Assembly: GCF_000091045.1 (NCBI RefSeq)
Contig: NC_006692.1
Location: 116,421 to 180,420 of the forward strand
Direction: 5' to 3'
Length of the DNA stretch: 64,000 nt
Source: Cryptococcus deneoformans JEC21
Lineage: Eukaryota; Basidiomycota; Tremellomycetes; Tremellales; Cryptococcaceae
Positions 12,341 through 23,292 of the stretch are shown one piece after another. The translations under genes and the position numbers were made by a program. Within the stretch, counting starts at the first letter, position 1. Every line of letters starts with the position of its first letter. The notes beneath the pieces were generated by a model. It made no database searches. It was not told the origin of the DNA and saw only the letters and a program-made list of their open reading frames with translations.

Positions 12341-14665
12341 ATGAAATACGGCAAAGAGTTTCAGCAGCTTCTCGATAGCTCCGACTTTCCAGAGGAGTGG
12401 AAATCTTCTGCTATCGAGTATCGCCGGGTGGGTTTGTTTCGGATACGATCATACTAGCTACACACTGAAGTGACTCATCTAGCTCAAGAAGATCATCAAA
12501 GATGTAGTCGCAGAGCTCACTTCCATGGGCCTTTCACCAGATATTCTCAACAAACTGCTCGTCGCAGACAATCATTCCGTGGTATCGGACAGGCGCAACA
12601 GCAATAGCAGTGGAACACCCGAAAATGAGCTTATAGAGTTTGAGTTTGAGAGTGAAGAAGGCAGTCCATCCGTGTTTCGGTCCGGACGTCTTCCCTTGCA
12701 CCACGAACCGCAAGAAGTTCTGGTCGATCCGGTACTCGATGACGACAGATACCTCAGCACCGATAACTTACATCACCCTCATCCTCACAAGTTTAGATTA
12801 CGGCTTTTGTCAGAAGCTTCCCAAGACGCTGAACCGTGTAGTATGGCCGACTTGCCTACAGCACAGAACCTGTCACAAGTTACATCGGCATATCAAAATG
12901 GTCCTTTAAACGGCAGAAGAGGATCTGAGGGAAGCCATAAGAACCGGAGGGTTGTCAAGAGAGCTGTAAGCGTAGGTCATGGCGGAATAAAGGCAGAATA
13001 TGTCGTTACTGGTGAGAAACGTACGCCCCTCAAAAGAGCATCGCTGATCAATACGGTTGCAGGTGCTCCAGATCATCCAGTACCCCAGATCCGCCTTCAT
13101 CTCTCAGCTCTTACATCCCACCTCCCATCTCCATCACCTCCACCATCCTTTGCCGAGTCTGAAATAGGAACAGATACAGAGACTGAAGACGAGGATCCCC
13201 CAATATACTCGGCGCCCCGAACGCCGCGAGCGTTTGATCGTTTTTGTATTCTGTCTCCAAATCCTAGCCTCAATCGAATCAACGCGGCTAAATCCCCAAT
13301 CTGGGCTATCGCCAGTAGCAGGAATTTTGACGGATTGGCAGATCTATCTCTGGGAGAGGCAGCTATGGAAGAAGAAACATTGCCTACTCCAATTCAACAG
13401 TCCTTCAAGACACCTGAGGGGATACCTCACTCAGAACGAGAATTCATCATCCCCCTCTCATCAGACTTTACCTTCTTCTCTCTACTCACTACTGCACTTA
13501 CCTCTCTCTCCTCTTTCCACGCCAGACAACAGATCCTCTTTCAACAATCCGTCGAAAAGCTTTGTGAAATGATTTCAAAATCCATATCGCCGCAAGCTAG
13601 TATTGAAATCCTCCCCACGCCCCTCACACCATCCAATGAAATCACACCTAGGATGCATCCCTCCAAGGCTTCTCGCAAGGACTTGTATGCATGGCGGGAG
13701 ATATTCACTCTTTGGATCGAAGCACAAATATTCGAATCCAACAGCGAGAGAAACCGGGGAGAACGAACGGTGGAGGAAGCGGAGTTGAGACTACAAAAAT
13801 TTGCCAATCAAGTCGTTAAGCGTGGCCTGGGGGATAGGCGCACGATGAAGGGGAAGAAAGTGAGAGAAGCATGGGAAGAGTTCCTGAGGTTGAACGTTTT
13901 ATTATTGGACTTGAAGAAGTTCCAGAGTGCCAATATCAAAGCCGCAAGGAAGTAAGTCCTGTTTTGCTTCGTACTAATTTGACATGACTGATTATGGGAA
14001 AAGGATTTTGAAGAAGCACGATAAACGTACAGCACTCACAGCATCGACTGGTTTTCAGGCCTTCGTTCGGTCTACACTCACAGCGCAAATAGATGAAGAC
14101 GGGAACATTTCCACATGGGTCTTTTATAATACGTCGCTTCCTCACGTCCTCCTGGCCAGCTTAACCAGTACTCTTTTACCGTACGTGGCACCTGACATTT
14201 ATCAACGCATAACTGACTCTTAGCCTTCATCAGGATTCTTCCAAGTCTCGATGACTACGCTTGTTTAATTTGCACTTCAATTGCATTCAAACCAATCAGA
14301 CTTGCCTGCGGCCATTTGTTTTGCGTTAGGTGCTTGGTGAAAATGCAAAAAGCTGGGAAGGGGAAGTGTCCTTTGTGTCGATCAGATGTCATTCTATTGG
14401 CTGATAAAAGTGAGTTGCGGTCTTTCTGTACGTTCATGTGGATATCGAGCTGACAGTTATGCGTAAAGCGTGTCTGGATTTGACCGTCATGAAGTGAGCG
14501 CATCCAAATTTCCTCTTAACATCTGCTGACATTGACTTTTTGTCCAGCTTCATGAAAGAATGGTTTCCGAAAGAAGTCAAAGCAAAGCAGAAGGAGAATG
14601 ATGAAGAGATTGTGAAAGAGCAGGCACGAGAAACAGGTATGGACACGAGGTGTTGCATCATGTAG
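12341..14665 (+). CDS. SPX domain RING-type E3 ubiquitin ligase with CaaX-like C-terminus
   Basis: Exon 1 (12341 to about 12428) encodes MKYGKEFQQLLDSSDFPEEW and joins to LKKIIKDVV, the N-terminal half of an SPX domain, the inositol-pyrophosphate/phosphate sensor module. About 250 low-complexity residues follow. The SPX core resumes near residue 320 and finishes with KFQSANIKAARKILKKHDKR, the Lys-rich signature that binds inositol polyphosphates. A C3HC4 RING follows: CLICTSIAF, LACGHLFCVRC, CPLCRSD. Fission yeast Pqr1 has this SPX-plus-RING arrangement and limits phosphate uptake through ubiquitination. The last four residues are CCIM, which fits a CaaX farnesylation box. The start at 12341 is the first ATG giving the conserved N-terminus. 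The role in phosphate control is inferred from the family. Confidence 0.9.
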
Positions 14666-15118
14666 AGGAGTAGCCGCTATTAGTTATATCTTCTCACTTT
14701 CGGGTTTTATGAGTGTCATGGCATATACCACAGAATAAGAATCAAAAACGAGAATATTCTGCATTGAGACAAAAAGGATAAGAGTAACAAATCAAACGTG
14801 TCGGATGTCGAAATTGATATGTACCTGCTACTGTGCGGATGTAGTATTGCAAATCGCAAAGGACCTTCTAAGCCGGCAGAGTCGATGTCGGATGACAGAG
14901 GGGTAAGACCCCACCAAAGGAAAATCTGCCAGCAATCCTTTCTGTGCCCCCTAACATGACTTGACACCAATGAGCTACGTACCATTGTGAGGCTTTCATC
15001 TATCCGTATCGGACAGTATCTTAGAAAGATGATGCTGGTAATCCAACTATCGCCTTCACAACCCCTCATCCCCATAACCAACTCCAATCCACTCCACAAC
15101 ATCCGTCGTCATCAAAAG
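14666..15118. other. Intergenic spacer upstream of the secreted-protein gene
   Basis: This stretch contains the 3' end of the SPX-RING transcript and the likely promoter of the gene at 15119. I see no coding sequence on either strand that looks real. Confidence 0.45.
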
Positions 15119-15742
15119 ATGTTCGCCCTCCTCACAATCTTCACTCTTTTGTCTTTCCTCATCCCCTCTCTCGCCCTCCCGACAGTTCGCAACAACGTCC
15201 TTCTCAACTCTACCGCCGCACCTCCCAAGCGCGAACCGACTTCTGTCATCGTTTCCATCAATATCCCCATCTACACTTCGATGTTGTCCAACTTTTCCAA
15301 TCCGGATGATTCAGAACCAAGCGCCTTGGCTGGACCGGGTACGATAGGATTGCAAATTTGGGAGGGTGATGTAATCGAACATGAGTGGAAGATCTCTGAG
15401 AAGGCGATTAATGATGATGGTGATGCAAGTCTCGATGTTTGGAGCCTACAAGCAAGTCTTTCCTGGATTGATGGTGGGCTGAGAAGGCTGATCATTAATC
15501 AGTGCCACCTTATTTTGACAAGCTCTGTGGCCTCAAACTCCCACTTTGTCTTCACCCTCAGTCCCAAGTCCCCATTCATCAGTGGTAGTATGGCTAGCGA
15601 GATTGTTTTCGAGTGTTACGATTTGCAGCGTCTGAAAGATGGCGTGTGTGATAAGGACTACGACCCTTCTTTCAATTCAGTAAGCTTGAATGACAAGGAT
15701 AACATCGCGAGCATTGACTTTGAAATTTTCGGTGCAGAATGA
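15119..15742 (+). CDS. Small secreted or cell-surface protein, unrecognised
   Basis: A single-exon gene encodes 207 residues. The first 20 or so (MFALLTIFTLLSFLIPSLAL) form a classic signal peptide with a likely cleavage after Ala-Leu or Ala-Leu-Pro. The mature part has two N-glycosylation sequons near the N-terminus (NST and NFS), three cysteines, and an even mix of polar and beta-prone residues, with no transmembrane helix or GPI tail. An in-frame ATG 132 bases upstream would bury the signal peptide, so 15119 is preferred. No family is recognised. It could be a wall-associated or effector-like protein, but nothing in the sequence proves a role. It converges on the VPS71 gene with only about 180 bases between stops. 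Confidence 0.7.
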   Translation: MFALLTIFTLLSFLIPSLALPTVRNNVLLNSTAAPPKREPTSVIVSINIPIYTSMLSNFSNPDDSEPSALAGPGTIGLQIWEGDVIEHEWKISEKAINDDGDASLDVWSLQASLSWIDGGLRRLIINQCHLILTSSVASNSHFVFTLSPKSPFISGSMASEIVFECYDLQRLKDGVCDKDYDPSFNSVSLNDKDNIASIDFEIFGAE

Positions 15743-15923
15743 TAATGACATTCGAGAGATGGACTGAAAAGGTCGGCACCACATCAACCGCTCTGTACGG
15801 CTCAGTGCACGCCGTGAGCCCTTAGTTGTTATATCATTTCCTGATTTCCCGATGGCATCAATCATGCGATACTGATACAACATACCATCTCGTAGTATTA
15901 TACTGTCCTTGCCCTGATGTAGA

Positions 15924-16589
15924 CTATCTCCCGATTCCGCATCCTCCATCTCTTTCGTGTACTTCCATGCAAACCCTATCGCAGCTCCATTCAGCGCATC
16001 TGGAGCATTTGTATGCCCCAAAATACCCACATGAGGAACATATCCGCCTAGGCGGAATTGAAGGCGCGGGAGCAATTGCAGATAAATATGGTGGAACTGG
16101 TTCGGCAGGCTATACAGCATGACATGAGATGAGCCGGTCAGTCTTCAAAGTCAAGCTATTAACGTACAAGCTCGTCTAACCAGTCTTTCAAGCTCTTCTT
16201 GTTATATAGGATCCGTCTGACATTTGCCGTTTGCTTTTTCCTTGCTGGAAGTTGTTGTAACGGTCCTGGGGCCGGTGTTTGCGATGATTCAGCCGGGACA
16301 AAAGACGAGGCTGGAATATCTGTAGGATTTGTTCTCTATCAAATTGAGACGGGTGTCAGCTGACGGCACGCCCCTTTCGGCATTACCATAAACATACTTC
16401 GAGGTCATCCAATCTCCTCTGTACTCTCCTTGCTTGAAATTCCTGTAAAGCATCGTTTTGTCGAGACGAAGAGACAGAGGGTTGAGATGGTTGAGATGCT
16501 TGAGATGCAGGTTGTCGAGCTTTTGGTAGCCTGTCAGTTCACAAAGGGTCAGGTCTCCGAGACCGCTTACGTTGGTTTCGGCGGGGCAT
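15924..16589 (-). CDS. VPS71: SWR1 complex subunit Vps71/Swc6 (ZNHIT1-like), 5' end uncertain
   Basis: Joining exons by eye gives a protein with ARRVQRRLDDLE, then RKKQTANVRRILYNKK, SLKDWLDEL, and a C-terminal HIT zinc finger RRICSSCGYFGAYKCSRCAE with CDRVCMEVHERDGGC. This order of a basic RR-rich helix, an NVRRIL box and a terminal HIT finger is that of Vps71/ZNHIT1, which helps the SWR1 remodeller bind nucleosomes and deposit H2A.Z. The HIT finger is shorter at its end than usual. Introns lie at about 16106-16163, 16347-16397 and 16533-16570. The ATG at 16587-16589 is one possible start but needs a weak AAAAG acceptor to keep frame. Another ATG at 16784 opens a further 29 residues, but I could not join it cleanly. 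The family call is good and the N-terminus is not. Confidence 0.78.
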
Positions 16590-17216
16590 TTTGTAGCTTA
16601 CAGAGGAAATTAACGATGGATGATGTAGCAGATTAGATTGTTTTGTAGCCTCGAAGTCCCCTGAGACTATAAGTAACGATGGCATCTCCAGATACGTACC
16701 GAACTCGCCGGTTTGCGGCGAGCCTATATGATGGTTGACGCAAGAAGCGAGGTTGACGACGAACTTCGTTGTTTTGTTCGTCATGCAAGCTGAAAAGCCT
16801 GGTGGTTTTTGGTGGATGATGGCTCGCAGCTACGAGGCTAGTAGTAGTATATATCTGTGCCCGCGTTTATATTTCGCCAACGAACTGAATTCAAGGAATC
16901 ACGGCTGCTTCGACTTCTCATATTACATGACAGTCCCATCATTAGCGACTCGTATGTGGATGACATCTGTGCAGATATTCTTCCTCTATTCTCCACAACC
17001 TCCAAGGAATCTAAAAAAACATAGCATGAAGGTACACAGAAAGGTTACGACTACACTTTGAAAGAAATAAAGACACTATGGACACAAGATGGACGTCACA
17101 ATCTACAGTTTGACCCATGCAAGGTATCAAACGATACTCCCAAACTTCTGGAAAAGCAATAATCAATGGGGAATACTGTCCACTACCAACTCAATCGTGA
17201 AAAATTCCCTCATCCA
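16590..17216. other. Spacer between VPS71 and the Clp1-like gene
   Basis: It holds a possible upstream exon of VPS71 (16698-16784, beginning MTNKTTKFVV), the VPS71 promoter and the 3' untranslated end of the Clp1-like gene. Nothing else is recognised. Confidence 0.4.
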
Positions 17217-19354
17217 TTAAGACAAGCTCAGCTGGGTGGACACACGGTCTGCGAACCCATCTTCCGTTACTATTTCCACCCCACTGCCTATTTCCTCATC
17301 GTCCCCATCCGCTCCACTATCCATGCCAGCCTCTTCCTCGTCATCGTCATCAAACTCCACATCGGTCGCCGTGTCTTTACCCTTCTTTGACCCACTAACG
17401 CTCTGAACGCCATTGGTGCGTTCATCCGCTTCCACAGGCTTGACCCATCTCTTCCACCATTTACCGGCTAAGAGCTTGATCTCATTATCAAGCCCAAGAT
17501 ACTCGATATTACGGATAACGCCTTGCCATGTGGCGAGTCCCCTGGACAAGCAATGATTGAAGTGACCAGCATCGTGCCAATACAACCAATGAAGGAGTAC
17601 ACCGAAGCTTGACGGGTCTGGCAGTGGGACGTAGAGCACTCTCTGTCGGCCATGTTTTGTAGGCAACACTTTTGCGCCGCGGTATATCGGGGACTGCCAA
17701 ACAAGACGACCGTACTGATCGCGTTGGGTGGGGGTGGTGACATGAGCTGTGGCGGAGCTGATAAGGCTGTGGAAAAGTGTCGATTGGGTGGTCAGGTAAT
17801 CCTTGTGAAGGGGGAATACGAGACACTGCTAGAAAGTCCAGATTAGTAATAGGACAGCTGATCGTTTAAGACGTGCTACTTACTTCGACTTGATTGTATC
17901 CAGGTAAACTCCCTCTCCTCCCCGAAGCACCCATGTGTCCCTCAGTCGTTGAGCTCGTCACAACATCTGGCTTGATCCCAAGGTCACCATCGGATACCCC
18001 AGCAGGAATTGGACGCCAGTATGCCCTGGTGGCCTGCTGCTCAGCGAGCGACAGGTTCGAGTTCGCCATTTGAGACTGTTCATTGAAACTGGCGGAACTC
18101 ATTCCGATAGGAACCGCTGTCTGAGGCATCTTCGGCCGACACTCAGCCTTGTTAACTTTGTGGGTACGGCGAGTAGGAACAACTGGTTAAGGCATGAAGG
18201 CGGATCATCAGCCTTGCGTTGAATGGAAACACGTTGCAAAGGATGTTTATATATATTGTCAAAGGATCGTGCGATCACTTACCAATTTGACAGTCCGCAC
18301 TCTCCGGAGAATACCAGTATTTCGGCGCCAGCTCAACAAGCTTCTTCATCACAAAACTCCTCGGGATCTCATCTAAACTGACTTGGTACGGGTTCGGTGC
18401 TTTACCTGACTGTATCGGCTGTAAAGGAGTCGCAGGAGCATCAGCAGGGGCGGATTGGTTGAAGCACCTTGAGTCGGGGGAGATCGGAGCAGTCAGGAGA
18501 GGGGCCGGTGAAGGATAAGGAAGGTGGCGGAAGCCTGAGCTGGGTTGAGGAGTTAGAAGGCCACGTGTCGATGATACACCGTGCTGGGCTGATCTCATGC
18601 CATGAGGACTGAGAAGTGCAGGACGCGCACCTCGTCGGGTAGCCATATTCATCGAGCCTGCAGCTGTACCAAAAGTATACGAAGCAGGTTCTGGCGGAAC
18701 ATTTGGCGCTGAATCAGTAGGCTCGATTTCGATTGAGGTTAGTGAAGGTTGAGATGGCTCGAGAGGTTGTGATGTAGTTGGAAGCTCTTCTTTGACTACA
18801 CTCTCTGTAGTTTTTACGTTTGTCATGACTTGCGTCAAAGGACCACGGGGTAGTCTGGGTGACGGGAAAGGGACTATATATGGCGAATGGGAGAGACGCC
18901 TGGCTGAGCGCAAAGAATTCGCTGAGGAAAGATTGCTGGATGCTGTATGGATGAGGTGAATAGGATCTGGGCGATGACTGTTGGAAGGGGGAGTGTTGAT
19001 ACGGACTGAAAATGTAGATGAAGAGATGCCTTTTTGTCCCGGTGTTACAGTAGGGACAGGACGCTTTGGAGACAATTCTCGTAAACTTCCCAAGGATAGC
19101 GAAGATGTTCTGAAAGCGTGTACTGTATGGTTTGGTGCGTATGATTCTTGAAAAAGTGGATGGGGACGGATCCCAGTGCTCGCGTGTTCCTGTACGTCAG
19201 ATGGGGGTGTGGTTGTACCGGTCGATGAAGACAATGAGGAGCTGTCCTTTTTAGCCTTTTGTTCGACGAACGGATTATTAGCCACACAGTCGACATCCAT
19301 CTCATCTTTATCCGCTATCCTCCCCCATCCTGCCTCTTGGAAAACTGTTGGCAT
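17217..19354 (-). CDS. CLP1: Clp1-like (clampless) developmental regulator
   Basis: Three exons (about 18288-19354, 17884-18154 and 17217-17837) encode roughly 650 residues. The N-terminal two thirds is Ser/Pro-rich and disordered. The conserved part starts at SFVMKKLVELAPKYWYS with DCQI, runs through CLVFPLHKDYLTTQSTLFHS, and includes VLYVPLPDPSSFGVLLHWLY and WQGVIRNIEYLGLDNEI, a BTB-like fold seen in basidiomycete Clp1 proteins. The C-terminus is strongly acidic (DDDDEEEAG). In mushrooms, Ustilago and Cryptococcus, Clp1 acts downstream of mating-type homeodomain proteins in dikaryon or sexual development. This Clp1 is unrelated to the RNA-processing kinase of the same name. Family assignment is from memory of the conserved LPDP...L.WLY pattern and is moderately sure. 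A very long upstream gap may carry complex regulation. Confidence 0.6.
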
Positions 19355-19488
19355 TTGGTACCCGATTGCCGCGCGAAGCTTCCACCCGAAAACAAAAGGA
19401 CCAGAAGGCGATTTATCTCTTTGAGATCTCTTGTCTTTTGCCTAATTTAGGAATGTTCCTGAAATATGACGAGGTCGTCTTTGGTCCC

Positions 19489-19509
19489 GCTAATTTAAGC
19501 TAAATTAGC
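19489..19509. repeat. Palindrome GCTAATTTA-AGC-TAAATTAGC
   Basis: Two 9-base arms are perfect inverted repeats around a 3-base centre, 135 bases upstream of the Clp1-like start codon. A shorter palindrome of related sequence, CCTAA-T-TTAGG, lies 48 bases away at 19441-19451. Paired AT-rich dyads suit a dimeric transcription-factor site. Confidence 0.5.
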
Positions 19510-19987
19510 CGGCAACTGAACCCTAAATAAACACAACCTCCAGAACGCACCGAGAAATAAATGCTAGGTCGGCGATCCCCGCATAAAAGAACAAAAGAGC
19601 AGCAACAGAAATAGACAGTGAACAAACAAGGGTCGCAGGGTTGGTGACAAACAACAAGTTATGGATTTGGCTGCTTCCTCGGCCTTAAAAATACGGAGCT
19701 AATCGCACCTGGTATAGCACGTTAGGCGCTGCCTCTGTGATTACGCCACTGTACTGACCGATTAGTGCCTTGTCGATTGGCTGGAGGAGGAAAGAGGGGA
19801 ACAAGAGTGCGATAGAAGAGTTATTGTTTGCGATAAATATTACTGAAAGTAGGGCCTTTTTGCTTGTCAGATCCCCTTTCTACTTGTTGTTTGCGGAAGC
19901 CAAATAATCGTGCTCGAGAGAAGGTTAATGTTCAGTGTTTACTGCAATATAATATATTTTTCATTGCCGTCAGCTCTGGCGGCCTCG

Positions 19988-20017
19988 CGATGCTGTACGC
20001 CATTTATTACAGCATCG
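19988..20017. repeat. 9-bp stem hairpin with 12-nt loop
   Basis: CGATGCTGT and ACAGCATCG are exact reverse complements separated by 12 bases. There is no U-run after it, and no known RNA family is recognised. Confidence 0.4.
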
Positions 20018-21624
20018 AGAACGTTTGAACCTACTCTCTATAATTGTCGTTAAGTTGCTGGAGGTATTGAAAAAGAGTAAACGTCTGCCGTTGGTGAACA
20101 GAGAGCAGTCGGCGGTACGACGTCGCCTTGTTGTTGTAGCGCGGCGAAGGTGGATGTATATATTATACCTGCTAACTAATAGTGGATTACTCAATGAAGG
20201 CCGGCACTACCAAAGGGTGAAGGGATACCTTGCTTGGGTTCTTATGTATGTATGGCTGATAGTTAGATATTAGATTCTTTAAGCATTCCAGAAACCATTT
20301 TGCTAGTTATATAGCTTCTCCGAAGGCAATCGCCCTTGCATAATAACACTCGCCACCATCATCATCGCCCTGTTCTACCTTTCATGTTTCTAACATGTTC
20401 AGGCTATCTTGACACTCATTGGATTGAACAGATAAACCGGAAGGTCGCTTTGAAAGCAAGGCATCATCAAGGGTGGTTAGTAACTGGAGACAACAAAGGA
20501 ACATCACATCTCCCCGGTTTCTACTACTTCATTCAGCCTCGATTCTTCATGAGCATAAAAGTCATACAAGCTTCTCGAAAGCCTCACAAGGCATTTAGGG
20601 AAAGGAAACTGATATAAGTCCGTAAAACAATAATTTCGGGTCGGTGCGCCAGTACCTGCGTGATAATATAGGATAACGGTAAACGGTTGAATGTATACCG
20701 ACTTCATTTTATGCTAAAACTGGCCATCAACAGGCGGACCGACGAATCATTGCAGGCCAGCTTGAGGTGTAGTACTTGTTGATACGTAGAAACCGACAAC
20801 ATTTCTAGGATGGTGTTCAATCCCTGGATAATCATGGCATCTCCATATATCATTCATGCCACTGCTGCTGCTCTGTTATGCAAATAATTCCAGTTCCCTT
20901 GGGGGAACCCGGCGGGGCATGAGGAAGAGCGTCACAAGAAGTAGGCACCAGTAGAGCGTTTCATCTTTCATTCAGCTTTTACCTAGTAACAACAACACCA
21001 TGGTAGTAGTCATCAGTAGTGGCTATTGTGAGCTTGGAGAAGGTTAATCCTGAATATCCTCATGAGTTTGGCAGCTAGCAAGCAGGGTAAGTACAGCTGT
21101 TGTGCTGCACCCACTGAGTCGCAGTCAGTCTTCGCACACCAAGTCAAGAATACAACTTGATCAAATGACATATCGTCCATGAAGACCACCGACTGTATTG
21201 AACACTGTGAATGCGATGGACTTCGGAGAAGGAGATCCCGAACGCATTGAGCCAAGTGGAATTTTGAGATTGTCGGCATTAGAAGTTTAACTGTGACTTC
21301 GTCTGCAAGGAAGATATACCGAACGCGTTTCCATCGTAAAATCAGGCGGTCACACAATCATTCAACGTCCAAGCAAAATGGATCACATCATGCCTTTGGC
21401 GTTGTTCCAAATAGCATATCAGGTCAAACCTTTTTCTAAAATCATGCATCCGCAATTCCACTGCCGCCAATGCTCCTAGAAATATACGAAAGCGCCGGCA
21501 GCTGTCTTTATCATGTGTGTAATAGGTTGTGATTTGAGTTGATGACACCTTTGGTGATGAGTAGATGTCGAGATTGGATAAGAGTAAGAGGCTGATCGTT
21601 GAGGAAGTGTGGTAAACAAAGGCT

Positions 21625-22566
21625 TTACGAGGGTTGGTTGGGAGAGTCAGAGGTGTATTTTGAGGTGTCGACGCCGTGGGAGTTGTGGTTGGCAACGTTG
21701 AACCTGTACATAAGTGGTTAATGACAATGTGAGAGAGATCTCCACAGAACGCTTCCAGATGACAGGTAGTTAACACTGGCCCCAGCTTGGTACTCTCTCG
21801 AGACCCTGTCCGCCCTTTCCAACCCCTGGCGTCCATGACTGATCCATCAGATTTGCCAGTTTCCACGATATTACGACCGTACGCCCGTTGCGACCCACAC
21901 TTTTCCATCTCTCCTCCATATATTCCACTTAGAAAAGCTGGACTTACCAAGGGAAAGCGTGCAACTTCAACTGAGACCACGTAGAGTTCCTCGCCGCAAC
22001 ACCTTGGAGATAAGGATCGAGCTGACTCTCGCCGTACAGAGGCTTGCCCTCCCTGGCTCGTTGGGAAAGCTCGGTTTGGTCCTTCTGAACTTCGGCCGCG
22101 TTTTCCCTCCAGCCCCAGAATCGGACTAAAGTTGATCAGATGATGTTAATTCATGCCCTTTTTCAGAAAAAAGCTGACTTACAAGTCGATTGTTGGTAAG
22201 CGAGCAAGAAGCCACCGAAGAAACCCAAGATACCAGTCAATCGGAGGGCATTTCGGAGGCTTGCAGGGTTAGACCTTGTAGGGTCTACGCGTTCTACATT
22301 TCCTCGTCAGTCTTCATCCCTTTCGCTCCATTGTTGCTATCTTGATATCATTGCCGTATCCTTGTCCCCCCTGTCGCATTCCGAGCACACATCCCTCCCC
22401 ATGTCTACATTTAACACCCACCATAAAGCCACAACAATCCAGGTCCAGCAGCGGCGGCTCCAGCCCACAAGGCATAGTCGTTCGGTCGCATGTACCTGAC
22501 CACCCTGCTGAAATGGGGGTCAGAGTCGATGAGGGGGTATGGTCTGGGGACTTCCTTGAGAGGCAT
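21625..22566 (-). CDS. NADH:ubiquinone oxidoreductase (complex I) 21 kDa-type accessory subunit
   Basis: Exon 1 begins MPLKEVPRPYPLIDSDPHFS and continues RVVRYMRPNDYALWAG, the conserved opening of the fungal complex I 20.9/21 kDa subunit. Exon 2 adds ERVDPTRSNPASLRNALRLT and a membrane-like GILGFFGGFLLAYQQST. Exon 3 carries RFWGWRENAAEVQKD and ends at HAFPW, where an apparent stop directly overlaps a consensus GTAAGT donor. Splicing over a 244-base intron (21704-21947) to FNVANHNSHGVDTSKY and a stop at 21625 restores the conserved C-terminus. Total length is about 170 residues. The protein is a mitochondrial inner-membrane accessory subunit. The start at 22566 was chosen because MPLKEV opens the conserved region. 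A longer in-frame start at 22680 lacks conservation signs. Confidence 0.88.
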
Positions 22567-23292
22567 TTTGAGGTTGTTTGAACGAGTTGTATTTGTAGTA
22601 TGCACTCGAGCAGGTCCAGTCAAATTGGGTGAAGCTGAGTGGGCCTTCGTCCGCATACGGTGAGCGGAGTTAGGCGGGAACATGAAGTGTGGCGGATGAA
22701 GACAAGGAAGAGAACAAAGTGATGATGCAATTGACAAACCTGAAAACGATGACGCAACGACCGACGGCAACGAAACGAGTAACGGAAATAACGAACGAAC
22801 TGACTATCATTTCACTGCCAACGGCCATATGTCGAGGACATGGACATGCATAAGTCTGACCTGCTAATGAATAATCCAGAAATACAGCAACCTAGGTGAT
22901 TTGCAACATGCGGTGTGGAAAAAGTGCTTGAAGGACTGTCTTCTCGTGTCATCATCACCATCATCTCCCTTCATTTCTCTGATTTCTCGAACTTTTGATA
23001 CTGGAATTGCATGGGATAATCATGCCAACTTAAATTTGTGGGAAGATTCCACGATTGGAACCTCACAAGGAAATAATGTGTCTGCAGCCTAATATGACGT
23101 ACAATAACAATGAGAGAAAAAAAGTGGAATGCCGGGTTCTTGAATCGTTATGTGCTTCTATTTTGGTTTTTTTCCTCTTTTTTTTCTTCAACCGTTCAAT
23201 CAACGTCATCCATACCGGCCGCCGCAGTCGCCGTATTCTCCTCGGTCCATGAAGGCTTTGAATCAACGGCTAAGCGTTTCCATCAGTCACTG
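22567..23292. other. Spacer between complex I subunit and RING protein genes
   Basis: Both neighbours are on the minus strand, so this stretch holds the complex I subunit promoter and the RING gene 3' end. A T-rich run near 23165-23190 is the only visible feature. Confidence 0.4.

Larger units (their letters stand above)
19355..21624. other. 2.3 kb gene-free region upstream of the Clp1-like gene
   Basis: This is the longest stretch without a supportable gene in the window. Short open frames exist but show no protein-like composition or splice continuity. It holds a near-perfect inverted repeat at 19489-19509 and a hairpin at 19988-20017. It probably contains the promoter and a long 5' leader of the Clp1-like gene and possibly a non-coding transcript. 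Confidence 0.45.

Noticed and set aside
20025..20273. Open frame in the 2.3 kb gap
   Set aside because: Composition is not protein-like, there are no splice sites consistent with extension, and no motif is present.
22567..22770. Longer N-terminus for the complex I subunit
   Set aside because: The extra residues are low complexity and MPLKEVPRPYP is the expected opening of the family.
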